A stretch of DNA of 64,000 nucleotides from PALSA-607 sp963737705 (GCA_963737705.1 CAVTTP010000007.1:248001-312000), one strand, 5' to 3'. Numbered from the stretch's first letter, positions 25,810 to 34,854 are shown. Notes: generated by a model from the sequence alone, not told the origin. Made by a program: numbers and translations.

Positions 25810-28800
25810 ATGTTCACCCCGATGCCCAACCAGGTCGACTTGCCTGCACTCGAACACGAGGTATTGCGGCGCTGGCGGGAGTCGAACGTCTTCGAGCGCT
25901 CGCTGGCCGCCACGCAAGGTCGGCCGCAGTGGACGTTCTACGAAGGACCGCCGACCGCCAACGGCATGCCCGGCACCCACCACGTCGAGGCCAGGGTCTT
26001 CAAGGATCTGTTCCCCCGGTTCAAGACCATGAAGGGCTTCCACGTCCCCCGCAAAGCAGGCTGGGACTGCCACGGCCTGCCTGTCGAGCTTCAGGTTGAG
26101 CGAGAACTCGGGCTGAACGGCAAGAAGGACATCGAGGCGTACGGCATCGCCGAGTTCAACGCCAAGTGTCGGGCCTCGGTTGAACGGCATGTCGACGAGT
26201 TCGAAAAGCTCACCGAACGCATGGGCTACTGGGTCGACATGTCCAAGGCGTACCGCACGATGGACGCGACTTACATCGAGAGCGTCTGGTGGTCGCTCAA
26301 GACAGTGTTCGACAAGGGGCTCCTTGTCTCGGACTACCGGGTCGCCCCCTACTGCCCGCGCTGTGGCACGGCGCTGTCGGATCACGAGGTCGCGCAGGGC
26401 TACCTGAACGTCACGGACCCAAGCGTCTACGTGCGCTTCCCCGTGACCTCCGGCCCGTTCGCCGGACAGGCCGATCTGCTGGTCTGGACGACGACCCCGT
26501 GGACGCTCGTAAGTAACACTGCGGTCGCCGTTCATCCCGACGTCGAGTACGACATCGTCAGCCTGTCGGCCACTGATGACGCACCCGCCGAGAGATTGGT
26601 GATCGCGAAGCCCTTGGTGAGCAAGGTCGTCGGCGATCGCCCGCACGAGGTTTTGCGCAGTTTCACGGGACGCGAACTCGAGCACTGGTCGTACCAGCGA
26701 CCCTTCGAACTCGTCGACTTCGACGGTGAACGCGCGCACTACGTCGTGCTGGCCGACTACGTCACGACCGAGGACGGCACCGGTCTCGTGCACCAGGCGC
26801 CGGCCTTCGGCGCCGACGACCTGGCAGTCAGTCGCGCGTACAACTTGCCGGTCGTAAATCCCGTACGACCCGACGGTACGTTCGATGAGTCGTTGCCACT
26901 GGTGGGCGGCATGTTCTTCAAGTCGGCCGACAAACCCCTCGTGGCCGACCTGCGCGATCGAGGCCTGCTCTACCGGCTCGCGCCCTACGAGCACAGCTAT
27001 CCGCACTGCTGGCGGTGTGACACCGCGTTGCTCTACTACGCGTTGCCGAGCTGGTACATCCGCACGACGGCGATCAAGGATGACCTGCTGCGCGAAAACG
27101 AGCGGACGTCGTGGCATCCAGACACGATCAAGCACGGTCGGTACGGCGATTGGCTGCGCAACAACATCGATTGGGCGTTGTCGCGAAATCGCTACTGGGG
27201 GACTCCCCTGCCACTGTGGCGTTGCGAAAACGGCCACCTGACCTGCGTCGCTTCGCGCGCCGAACTCGGTGAGCTCGTTGGTCGCGACCTGTCAGACCTC
27301 GAGCCCCATCGGCCCTACGTCGACGAGATCACGTTTCCCTGTGATGAATGCGGAACGCTCAAGACGCGGGTGCCCGAGGTCATCGACGGTTGGTACGACT
27401 CGGGCGCGATGCCGTTCGCGCAGTTCGGCTATCCGCAGCTGGGCGGCGAGGAGTTCGCGAAGTCGTACCCGGCTGACTTCATCGCCGAGGCGATCGACCA
27501 AACGCGCGGCTGGTTCTACACATTGATGGCGGTCGGCACGCTCGTCTTTGATCAGTCGAGCTACCGCACGGTGTTGTGTCTTGGTCACATCCTTGCCGAA
27601 GACGGCCGCAAGATGAGCAAGCACCTCGGCAACATCCTCGAGCCCATCGCACTCATGGACAAGCACAGTGCCGACGCGTTGCGCTGGTACATGCTTGCGG
27701 GCGGTTCGCCATGGGCGGCTCGCCGCATCGGCGACGAAGTGCTTGAAGACGTCGTGCGCAAGGTGTTATTGACGTACTGGAACACCACAGCGTTCTTCGT
27801 GCTGTATGCCAATGCGAGTGCGTGGCTGCCAGGCACCGCACCGGTGCCGAATGTCTCAGGCCGTCCACTGCTGGATCGATGGGCGATCTCCGAACTGCAC
27901 GCCACGGCCCTCGAGGTGGACGCTGCTCTCGAGGACTTCGATTCGGCGCGCGCAGGTCGACGGCTCGCGCGATTCATCGACGACCTGTCGAACTGGTACG
28001 TCAGGCGATCGCGTCGCCGATTCTGGGATGGCGACGTGTCGGCTCTCGCGACATTGCACGAATGCCTCGAGGTACTCACCCGCTTGATGGCGCCGTTTAC
28101 TCCATTCATCACAGAGGACATCCACCAGCGACTGGTGGTTGACGTGTCGAGCGGCATGCCGGACTCGGTTCACCTGCGCGACTGGCCGCAGGTCGACGCT
28201 GAGTTGATCGACGGGGCACTCAGCGAGCAGATGTCGCTGGTGCGCCGCCTTGTCGAACTCGGACGCTCGGCACGCGCCGAATCGAAGGTGCGCACCCGGC
28301 AGCCGCTGGCGCGGGCACTCGTACACGCACCGGGCTGGAATGCGCTGCCGGGCGAGCTCAAGCACCAGGTCATCGACGAACTCAACGTGCGGGCCGTCGT
28401 CGCCGACGACGGCAGCGGGGACCTGCTGGTGGTCGACACCGTGGTCAAAGCTAACTTCCGTGCGCTCGGAAAGCGGTTCGGCAATCGGACCCAGGTCGTC
28501 GCCGCCGCCGTGGCAGCAGCCGACCCCGCAGAGTTAGCTCTCACGCTCGCGGACACCGGCTCGGTGTCGATCGTGGTCGAGGGCGAGCAAGTCGTGCTGT
28601 CGGCCGAGGAGCTGGTGGTCACCGAGACACCGACGCTTGGTTGGGCGGTGGCGAGCGACGGCGGTCTGTCCGTCGCCCTCGACCTCGAACTCAGCGAGGA
28701 GCTCCGGCGGGCCGGCATGGCGCGGGAGGCGATCCGGTTCGCGCAGGAAACCCGGAAGACCAGTGGTCTGGAGATCAGCGACCGCATCGAGTTCTGGTGG

Positions 28801-28968
28801 CAGGCGGCAGACGACCGCCTTGCATCGGCGCTGCGCGAGCACGAGGCGGCAATCGGTGCCGAGATCCTTGCAGTCACCCTCACCGAGGGTCGACCGAGCG
28901 CGGATATCACCCCACATGTCGACGCCGAGCTCGGCCTGACCATCTGGATGCGGGTCGCAGGGGGCTGA
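25810..28968 (+). CDS. ileS: Isoleucyl-tRNA synthetase
   Basis: Class I synthetase of 1052 residues charging tRNA(Ile). The HIGH-type signature appears as GTHH (55-58) after YEGPPTANGMP, and KMSKS as GRKMSKHLGN near residue 600. The large editing domain CP1 is present, containing CPRCGTALSDHE and a further CDECG zinc knuckle. Length and motif variants fit the eukaryote-like IleS2 type usual in Actinomycetota, which tends to be less sensitive to mupirocin. ATG 25810 follows GGAGGT, which is the element expected to be masked by the T-box. Confidence 0.96.
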   Translation: MFTPMPNQVDLPALEHEVLRRWRESNVFERSLAATQGRPQWTFYEGPPTANGMPGTHHVEARVFKDLFPRFKTMKGFHVPRKAGWDCHGLPVELQVERELGLNGKKDIEAYGIAEFNAKCRASVERHVDEFEKLTERMGYWVDMSKAYRTMDATYIESVWWSLKTVFDKGLLVSDYRVAPYCPRCGTALSDHEVAQGYLNVTDPSVYVRFPVTSGPFAGQADLLVWTTTPWTLVSNTAVAVHPDVEYDIVSLSATDDAPAERLVIAKPLVSKVVGDRPHEVLRSFTGRELEHWSYQRPFELVDFDGERAHYVVLADYVTTEDGTGLVHQAPAFGADDLAVSRAYNLPVVNPVRPDGTFDESLPLVGGMFFKSADKPLVADLRDRGLLYRLAPYEHSYPHCWRCDTALLYYALPSWYIRTTAIKDDLLRENERTSWHPDTIKHGRYGDWLRNNIDWALSRNRYWGTPLPLWRCENGHLTCVASRAELGELVGRDLSDLEPHRPYVDEITFPCDECGTLKTRVPEVIDGWYDSGAMPFAQFGYPQLGGEEFAKSYPADFIAEAIDQTRGWFYTLMAVGTLVFDQSSYRTVLCLGHILAEDGRKMSKHLGNILEPIALMDKHSADALRWYMLAGGSPWAARRIGDEVLEDVVRKVLLTYWNTTAFFVLYANASAWLPGTAPVPNVSGRPLLDRWAISELHATALEVDAALEDFDSARAGRRLARFIDDLSNWYVRRSRRRFWDGDVSALATLHECLEVLTRLMAPFTPFITEDIHQRLVVDVSSGMPDSVHLRDWPQVDAELIDGALSEQMSLVRRLVELGRSARAESKVRTRQPLARALVHAPGWNALPGELKHQVIDELNVRAVVADDGSGDLLVVDTVVKANFRALGKRFGNRTQVVAAAVAAADPAELALTLADTGSVSIVVEGEQVVLSAEELVVTETPTLGWAVASDGGLSVALDLELSEELRRAGMAREAIRFAQETRKTSGLEISDRIEFWWQAADDRLASALREHEAAIGAEILAVTLTEGRPSADITPHVDAELGLTIWMRVAGG

Positions 28969-29102
28969 CCGGGATCGGCAAACGGGTGATATCGCGGCGT
29001 CGGTGGCGTGCGCTACGCGGGCGAACGCGCAAACACCCGATCAGCCCAGTTAAGGTCCCGGGGTCATTGAGCCGATCCACACATCACCGCGGCATAAGAA
29101 GT

Positions 29103-29138
29103 CGGCCGTAAAGGGCCGGCAGGGGTGTTCGTACACCC
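29103..29138 (+). promoter_or_regulatory. Two small hairpins in the leader of the gene at 29180
   Basis: CGGCC-GGCCG (29103-29118) and GGGTGT-TCGT-ACACCC (29123-29138) lie between ileS and the next gene. They may be a weak ileS terminator or 5' leader structure. The rest of the 211-bp gap shows no gene. Confidence 0.3.
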
Positions 29139-29179
29139 GTCGGCGCCGCGACGGCTCGACCGTGACATGGAGGGGCGAG

Positions 29180-29647
29180 ATGGCGGCGGCACCATACTTC
29201 GGTCAACCAATGACCGCCGTGGCATTGCGACCCGGTGCTGTGGCAGTGCCAGCTCTTGCGAGCCAAGTGCGGCCGGCGTTGGTACTACCGGAACGCGAGA
29301 CCCGCGAGCTGATCGCTCAGGCCCGCGCCTACGACGTCGGACAGGGCGGAAACTTCGCCGCCGGCCCCGCAGGCATCCAGATCTGGAGTGGCGCCTTCGA
29401 CGGCCCCGGCGGCAGCCGCGGACACGCTCTGCACCTTGGGTCGGTCGACTGGAGCTACAACACCCCCGTCAAGCACTACGCGACGATCTACCGCGCCATG
29501 GTGACGGCCGAGGGTGTCGCCGCGGGCGAAACGACTGCTTCGATCCTGGCCCGCGTGCTGGCGCTGACCGGCCTGTCGCTGGACGGCACCCGACTGACGC
29601 TGGCCACCCCGCCGGCGCGCGACCCGTTCAGGCGCGCGACCGTCTGA
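29180..29647 (+). CDS. Protein of unknown function
   Basis: 155 residues from ATG 29180, preceded by GGAGGGG at good spacing; a start six codons earlier is possible. The first 30 residues are hydrophobic and small but not a clear signal peptide. The central part IQIWSGAFDGPGG and the aromatic stretch VDWSYNTPVKHYATIYRAMV look like a folded domain, and the C-terminus (ILARVLALTGL) is helical. I do not recognise the family. It stands between ileS and a convergent small membrane-protein gene; neither suggests a function. Confidence 0.75.
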   Translation: MAAAPYFGQPMTAVALRPGAVAVPALASQVRPALVLPERETRELIAQARAYDVGQGGNFAAGPAGIQIWSGAFDGPGGSRGHALHLGSVDWSYNTPVKHYATIYRAMVTAEGVAAGETTASILARVLALTGLSLDGTRLTLATPPARDPFRRATV

Positions 29648-29657
29648 GACCCCGAGG

Positions 29658-29837
29658 TCACGAGTAGCCCGAAGGCCTCCGGCGCCAGCGAATCGAGCTG
29701 AGGATCACCGCGAGCAATGCGGCACCGGCTAGCCCGATGGCGATGTCGTAGAACAGGATCCGGCTGGTCAAGACGCCGACGCCTACCAATACGGCGGCGG
29801 CGAAGACCGCAGCCCCGCTGAGCTTGATGACTAGCAC
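29658..29837 (-). CDS. Small two-helix membrane protein
   Basis: 59 residues from GTG 29837. Two hydrophobic segments, residues about 9-23 and 29-48, are separated by a short TSRILFYD turn, and the C-terminus is basic (RWRRRPSGYS). A stop codon lies just upstream in frame, so the GTG is the only plausible start; GGTGAT lies six bases before it. Codon third positions follow the genome bias. It is transcribed after wag31 on the same strand, which may link it to the cell envelope, but the function is unknown. Confidence 0.65.
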   Translation of the reverse strand: MLVIKLSGAAVFAAAVLVGVGVLTSRILFYDIAIGLAGAALLAVILSSIRWRRRPSGYS

Positions 29838-29901
29838 GGGTTGATCACCAGCGAGCCGTGATCACCAACGCTTGCCGGCCGCGACGGCCAGCGGAGCGGC
29901 A

Positions 29902-30924
29902 TCACCCATTGGACGGCGGGACCTCGGGACCTTCATCGACCTCGAACCCGCCGCTGGTCGCTTGCCTCGGGGGGCCGCTAGGCCCGCCAGGCTGGAGCGA
30001 ACCGCTGGGGGCACCTGACTGCGGTGACGATCCGGCCGGAGGCGACATCGGCGAGAACGGGCTCGGCGGCCGCGGCGGCTGGGCGACTCCGGGCGCCGAA
30101 CCAGGGGCGGAAGCAGACGACGGCTGCGACTGCTGAGCCGGAGCGAACGCCGGTGGCACTGTCACGCTCACGGGCGGAGCCGCAGGCACCGAAGCGCTCG
30201 CGCTGGTGGGACTACCAGGGGCGCCGGCACCGACCGGAACGGGAGTCGGCCGGGGTGCGGTTGGCTGAATGCCGTCGGCACGCCCGTCGAGGTCACGCAG
30301 CTGCCCCTCGAGGTAGGACTTGAGGCGGGCGCGGTACTCCCGCTCGAAGGAACGCAACTCCTCGATCTTGCGCTCGAGTCGCTCCCGCTCGCTGTCGAGA
30401 TTGCCCACGACGTTGCGGTGCCGCTCCTGCGTCTCCCTTTCCAGCTGGTCAGCGTGCAGCTGGGCCTCACCGAGCACCTTGGCGGCCTCGCGCTTCGCGT
30501 CGGCCACCGTGTCTTCGGCAGTCTTCTGGGCCATGGCCAGCATGCGCAGCGCGGCCTCCTGACTGCCGTCGCTGCCTGCAGTGGCTGCGATAGGAGGAAG
30601 CGGGGCGGATGGCGCGACCGCTGCCGGGGTCGGAGGCGGAGCCATCGCCTGCGGCGGCGGCGGCAACGGCGTCGCAGCGGGCGGCGGGACGCTGAAGCCG
30701 CCCGGGGCGGGCGGGGTTGGTTGCGCCGAGGCCGGGGGCTGCTGGCGTGCAGCCTGCTCTGCCACCTGCAGGCGAGCCCGCAGGTCGGTGTTCTCCCGCA
30801 CGAGCCGCGTGAGCTCGGCTTCTACCTCGTCGAGGAAGTCATCGACTTCCTTCTCGTCGTAGCCGCCCTTGAAGCGGGTAGGCGTGAACTGCTTGTTCTT
30901 CACGTCCTCAGCGGTCAGCGGCAT
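29902..30924 (-). CDS. wag31: DivIVA-family polar growth protein Wag31
   Basis: Coiled-coil scaffold that recruits the polar wall-synthesis machinery in Actinomycetota. 340 residues. The N-terminal lipid-binding domain is intact (LTAEDVKNKQFTPTRFKGGY, DEKEVDDFLDEVE); then come a Pro/Ala-rich linker (about 75-130), a long coiled coil (about 140-230) and a Pro/Ser/Gly-rich tail of about 100 residues, longer than in mycobacteria. ATG 30924 has GAGGTG at good spacing. It closes the sepF-yggT-wag31 group. Confidence 0.94.
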   Translation of the reverse strand: MPLTAEDVKNKQFTPTRFKGGYDEKEVDDFLDEVEAELTRLVRENTDLRARLQVAEQAARQQPPASAQPTPPAPGGFSVPPPAATPLPPPPQAMAPPPTPAAVAPSAPLPPIAATAGSDGSQEAALRMLAMAQKTAEDTVADAKREAAKVLGEAQLHADQLERETQERHRNVVGNLDSERERLERKIEELRSFEREYRARLKSYLEGQLRDLDGRADGIQPTAPRPTPVPVGAGAPGSPTSASASVPAAPPVSVTVPPAFAPAQQSQPSSASAPGSAPGVAQPPRPPSPFSPMSPPAGSSPQSGAPSGSLQPGGPSGPPRQATSGGFEVDEGPEVPPSNG

Positions 30925-30964
30925 CGGGTCACCTCGGGGAATCGTTGGGTACGCGCCGGACAAA

Positions 30965-31256
30965 CTATAGGGAACCCACTACTGATAACAGAACGTAGGC
31001 GGTGCCGATGACGGCGATCCAGGCCACAGTCCAGTCTGCACTGAATGCGCCTACCCGCAGTGGGGGCAGTAAGCGATGCACAAATTTCGAGTGGTGGATC
31101 GGTAAGCGAATAACACGTTTCCAAAGCAATGAGCACGACGCCGCGGGGACGCCATTCTCGTGCGAAAAGCTGTACGTAGTCGAAAACCAGCCTGATGAAC
31201 ATGACGACAATAAATGCGACGATCACGTCGGCCAGGACCCGCCACACAGTGCCCAC
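30965..31256 (-). pseudogene. YggT-family membrane protein, frameshifted
   Basis: The frame from GTG 31256 encodes WRVLADVIVAFIVVMFIRLV, FAREWRPRG and SLTDPPLE, the first YggT repeat. After about 31090 the homology continues in the +1 frame (KFVHRLLPPLRVG and a second membrane segment) to the TAG at 30965. The original frame runs on into wag31 without similarity. Removing one base near the minus-strand sequence CTCGAAA would restore SLTDPPLKFVHRLLPPLR. YggT proteins are membrane proteins near the divisome genes of unclear function. Confidence 0.8.
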
Positions 31257-31270
31257 GTCGTGCCGGCCGC

Positions 31271-31820
31271 CTAGCTCTGATTGAAGAATCCGCCTTCGGC
31301 GATCCGCTGCTTGTCCTCCGCCGTCACCTCAACGTCCTGCGGCGACAACAAGAAGACCTTCGCGGTCACACGCTCGATACTGCCACGCAGACCGAAGATC
31401 AGCCCAGCCGCGAAGTCGACGAGCCTTTTTGCGTCGGCGTCATCCATCTCAGTGAGATTCATGATCACCGGCGTGCCCTCGCGGAAATGCTCACCAATGG
31501 CGCGTGCCTCGTTATACGTCCGCGGATGCAATGTCGTTACGCGGATCGGGCCAGCGGCCGCGTCGGCCCAGCCCATCGGCGCAACTGCCATCGCGGTTGC
31601 TCCCCCGCCAGACCGGCCCGCATAGGCCGGCACGCGCTCACGCAGGTCGGGCGCTGGCGCGGCGTGCGTACTCGACGTCGGCCGCGCGGTCGACCTGCAT
31701 GCCGGCACGCCGACCCGCTGGGACCGGCGCTGGAGCCTCGTACTCGTCATATTCGTCGTAGTTCTCGGCGTCGTCCTCGACGAGGCCGAGGTAGACCATC
31801 GCCTTGCGCATGACGGCCAT
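31271..31820 (-). pseudogene. sepF: Cell division protein SepF, frameshifted
   Basis: SepF bundles FtsZ filaments and tethers them to the membrane. The N-terminal membrane-binding helix MAVMRKAMVYLGLVEDD and an acidic Tyr/Glu-rich linker are read from ATG 31820, but that frame stops at 31638. The core domain (TTLHPRTYNEARAIGEHFRE, VIMNLTEMDDADAKRLVDFA, AEGGFFNQS) is in the +1 frame and ends at 31271. One extra base between about 31640 and 31665, in the poorly conserved linker, explains this. Since SepF is the FtsZ anchor in Actinomycetota, loss would be severe; a sequence error or frameshifting should be tested. Confidence 0.85.
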
Positions 31821-31865
31821 CCGTGTCTCCCTCTGGTCCTCTCAGACGTCGGTTTCGTCCGGACC

Positions 31866-32600
31866 TTACCGGACAGGATGCCGTCGAGCGCCCAACAACG
31901 CCGAGCCGACACGCAGGTGAGTCGCGCCGTTCGCGACGGCTTGCTCGAGATCCCCGCTCATCCCTGCCGAAATTATGCGCGCCGCCGGGTGGCGCTGACG
32001 GACTGCATCGGCAAATTCTGCGAGCTTTCGAAATGCCGCATCGGGGTCTGCACCCAGTGGCGCCACGGCCATCACCCCCGCAAGGTCGAGCTGCGAGTCG
32101 GCGGCGATGGCGTCGGCGATCGCACGGAGCTCCTCTGGCCGCGCGCCGCCACGACCCGGACGGCTTGTCTCGTCGAGGTCGACCTGGACAAGACAGCTGA
32201 CCGCCTTTTCTTGCGCAGCGCGCCTGAGTGCGTCGACGAGACGCAACCGATCCACTGAGTGAATAAGGCTCGCATACCGGACGACGGAGGCGCACTTGTT
32301 TGTCTGCAACGCGCCGACGAAGTGCCACCGCAATCCGCCTGCAGCCGCGTACATCGCAGCTACCTCGCCGACCTTGCCGGCGGCTTCCTGATCGCGGTTT
32401 TCGCCCACATCAGTCACACCGAGCTCGGCGAGCAGCACGACGTCTGAGGCGGGAAAAGTCTTCGTGATTGCGACGAGCGCCACCTCGTCGACGGCGCGGC
32501 TAGCAGCGAGGCAGGCTGCCGCGATGCGGCGTCGAAGGTATTGAAGGTTCTCCCCCAGCTCGGCACGCCTCGCATCGCGCGATTCGATCGTCGACGTCAC
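31866..32600 (-). CDS. yggS: YggS/PROSC-family PLP homeostasis protein
   Basis: 244 residues. The PLP-binding lysine is in LVAITKTFP; VGENRDQEA, WHFVGALQTNK and SAGMSGDLEQAVANG are family strings. These proteins buffer pyridoxal phosphate and have no known catalytic reaction. The GTG start at 32600 overlaps the pgeF stop as GTGA. The position pgeF-yggS-sepF is standard for this phylum. Confidence 0.93.
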   Translation of the reverse strand: MTSTIESRDARRAELGENLQYLRRRIAAACLAASRAVDEVALVAITKTFPASDVVLLAELGVTDVGENRDQEAAGKVGEVAAMYAAAGGLRWHFVGALQTNKCASVVRYASLIHSVDRLRLVDALRRAAQEKAVSCLVQVDLDETSRPGRGGARPEELRAIADAIAADSQLDLAGVMAVAPLGADPDAAFRKLAEFADAVRQRHPAARIISAGMSGDLEQAVANGATHLRVGSALLGARRHPVR

Positions 32601-33316
32601 GTCGCCCGCCAGATCAAGGCGCCCATCCGACCGGTGACCTTGTCGCGGCGGTAGGAGAAGGTCGTCGGATCCTCGCGTGTGCAGCCTCCAACAAGGCGCA
32701 CGACCCGCACCCCGGCGCGCTGCAACTGGTCGATGACGCCCGCGCGCACGTCGAGGCCCGAACCACCGGTGCTCGCACGTGAGAATGCGGCGGGAACAAC
32801 CGTCACGACTGCCGCCGCCATCTCCGCTGGTACCTCGTAGCAACTACCGCACACGGTGGGGCCAACGGCCGCGCGCAGCTGCTGCGCGCCGTTGTCGCGC
32901 ATCGCGCTGACCATCTCGTCAACCGCGCCGGCCAACAGGCCAGGGCGACCGCAGTGCAACGTGCCCACCAGTCCAACGGTGGGGTCCGCAAGCACGACGA
33001 GTGCGCAGTCGGCCGACAAAGCGCCGAGGGCGAGGTCGGTCGCCGCCGTCACCAGCCCGTCGGCCTCGAAACCGGTCTCGGGTCCGGGCTCGTCAACGAG
33101 GACTTCGACGCGGGCACCGTGCTGCGCTTGCAGCCAGGCGGCACGCGAGACACCGAGCCGCTCGAGAACATCGCCCCGATTGCGCCGAACGAGCGCCGGG
33201 TCATCCCCAACGCTAAAGCTCAGGTTGAGGGTGTCGTACGGGGCCGCACTAAACCCGCCAAGCCGGCTGGTGAAGGCGAACCGCACACCACCGCCGAGAC
33301 TCCCGAGCCAGAGCAC
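32597..33316 (-). CDS. pgeF: PgeF/YfiH-family peptidoglycan editing factor
   Basis: 239 residues of the DUF152/laccase-like fold. The zinc-binding residues are visible in order: His in QAQHGARV, Cys in ALSADCALV and His in GTLHCGRPG (Cys replaces the more usual Ala after His). In E. coli the protein prevents misincorporation of L-Ser into the peptidoglycan stem peptide; purine nucleosidase activity has also been reported for the family. The GTG start directly abuts the ftsZ TAG. Confidence 0.9.
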   Translation of the reverse strand: MLWLGSLGGGVRFAFTSRLGGFSAAPYDTLNLSFSVGDDPALVRRNRGDVLERLGVSRAAWLQAQHGARVEVLVDEPGPETGFEADGLVTAATDLALGALSADCALVVLADPTVGLVGTLHCGRPGLLAGAVDEMVSAMRDNGAQQLRAAVGPTVCGSCYEVPAEMAAAVVTVVPAAFSRASTGGSGLDVRAGVIDQLQRAGVRVVRLVGGCTREDPTTFSYRRDKVTGRMGALIWRAT

Positions 33317-34528
33317 CTACTTCAAGAAGTCTGGGACGTCGAGTTCTTCTTCGACCTCGTCCTCGAAGACGATCGTGCGACGCGGGGCGGCGGGGTCGCG
33401 GCGAGGCAGCTCACCCGCGTCGGGCAGCGACACTCGCTCGGGCTCGCGCGGCTCGACCCGGCTGGCCTCTACGCGACCAAGAGCGGGCGGGGCGGTAGTG
33501 ACGTTGATGGCATCGTCGATCGCATCCGTTGGGCGTGGTGCCTCGACCACGCGACGCACCGGCTGGCGAGCTGGTCGCGGCGAGCCACCATCGAATCCGG
33601 CAGCAATCACAGTGACGCGGACCTCGTCGCCGAGCGCATCGTCGATAACCGCGCCGAAGATGATGTTGGCATCGGGGTGTGCGGCCTCTGCGACGAGCTG
33701 AGCGGCCTCATTGATCTCGAACAGTCCGAGGTCGGAGCCACCGGCGACCGACAACAACACACCATGTGCGCCCTCGATCGACGCTTCGAGCAACGGACTC
33801 GAGATTGCCATCTCTGCAGCTGCCACTGCGCGGTCTTCGCCGCGCGCTGAACCGATACCCATCAACGCCGAGCCGGCGCCGGACATGACCGACTTCACGT
33901 CGGCAAAGTCGAGGTTGATCAGGCCAGGCGTCGTGATCAGATCCGTGATGCCAGAGACCCCTTGCAGCAAAACCTGGTCGGCCGACTTGAATGCGTCGAG
34001 CACGCTGATCTTGCGATCGCTGATCGACAGCAAGCGGTCGTTGGGAATGACGATGAGAGTATCGACCTCGTCGCGGAGTTCTTCGATGCCGACGTCGGCT
34101 TGCTCGCCGCGACGACGTCCTTCGAAGCCGAACGGACGCGTGACAACGCCGATGGTCAGTGCACCAAGCGCACGCGAAAGTCGCGCAACGACGGGTGCGC
34201 CACCGGTCCCGGTGCCGCCACCTTCGCCGGCAGTCACGAACACCATGTCGGCGCCCTTGAGCACCTCTTCGATTTCCTCGGTGTGATCCTCGGCGGCCTG
34301 TCGGCCGACCTCAGGATCAGCGCCTGCACCCAAGCCACGAGTGAGCTCGCGACCGATGTCGAGCTTCACATCGGCGTCGCTCATGAGCAGTGCCTGCGCG
34401 TCGGTGTTGATCGCGATGAACTCGACGCCCTTCAGACCGACTTCGATCATCCGGTTGACGGCGTTCACGCCCCCGCCGCCGATGCCTACGACCTTGATGA
34501 CCGCGAGGTAATTCTGCGGTGCTGCCAC
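33317..34528 (-). CDS. ftsZ: Cell division GTPase FtsZ
   Basis: Tubulin-like GTPase forming the Z-ring. 403 residues. The G-box GGGTGTGG is at 103-110, NTDAQ at 41-45 and the T7 loop NLDFADVKSVM follows. The disordered linker (about 315-390) ends in the conserved tail DVPDFLK, which binds SepF and FtsW. It is preceded by a 343-bp gap with its own promoter-like region instead of ftsQ. Confidence 0.97.
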   Translation of the reverse strand: MAAPQNYLAVIKVVGIGGGGVNAVNRMIEVGLKGVEFIAINTDAQALLMSDADVKLDIGRELTRGLGAGADPEVGRQAAEDHTEEIEEVLKGADMVFVTAGEGGGTGTGGAPVVARLSRALGALTIGVVTRPFGFEGRRRGEQADVGIEELRDEVDTLIVIPNDRLLSISDRKISVLDAFKSADQVLLQGVSGITDLITTPGLINLDFADVKSVMSGAGSALMGIGSARGEDRAVAAAEMAISSPLLEASIEGAHGVLLSVAGGSDLGLFEINEAAQLVAEAAHPDANIIFGAVIDDALGDEVRVTVIAAGFDGGSPRPARQPVRRVVEAPRPTDAIDDAINVTTAPPALGRVEASRVEPREPERVSLPDAGELPRRDPAAPRRTIVFEDEVEEELDVPDFLK

Positions 34529-34695
34529 GGGCTTTCGCCTTGCCTTCCCTCGTCGGTCAATCGTCAGTCACGCGAACTTCCAGCCACACGAAAACAGCTA
34601 ACCCGGCGCGCCTGAGTACGAGCTTTGCGGGCGGTGGTGCGGGGAAGCCACCACCGACGGCGAGATCGCAGACCGGTTACGCACGACCCTCATCC

Positions 34696-34725
34696 TCAAG
34701 TAGACCGTTATAGTTATGTCAACCT
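34696..34725 (-). promoter_or_regulatory. AT-rich promoter-like island upstream of ftsZ
   Basis: TTGACA at 34722-34717 (minus strand) followed by ATAACTATAACGG is a markedly AT-rich stretch in a GC-rich genome, about 170 bp upstream of ftsZ. No -10 at the ideal distance can be fixed with certainty. It is the best promoter candidate for ftsZ and its downstream genes. Confidence 0.4.
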
Positions 34726-34787
34726 GAGAACGTGACGAAGATTAGAGCCATCGGCCGCAAAGGGTCAACGCGGGTAGCGGCGTGTCG

Positions 34788-34854
34788 TCATGCGAGCTTG
34801 CGAACTTGATGTCGCGCGAGCGTGCAAGCGTGATGTCGCGCGAGGTTGCGAGCC
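34788..34854. repeat. 24-bp imperfect tandem repeat in the murC-ftsZ gap
   Basis: Two 24-bp units (34807-34830 and 34831-34854, both starting TGATGTCGCGCGAG) plus a degenerate third (34788-34806). They begin some 18 bp after the murC stop. They do not encode a recognisable protein. The remainder of the 343-bp gap holds only the promoter-like island; ftsQ is absent. Confidence 0.7.

Noticed and set aside
25591..27237. Open frame of about 550 codons opposite ileS
   Set aside because: Shadow frame; ileS on the other strand is unmistakable and covers it.
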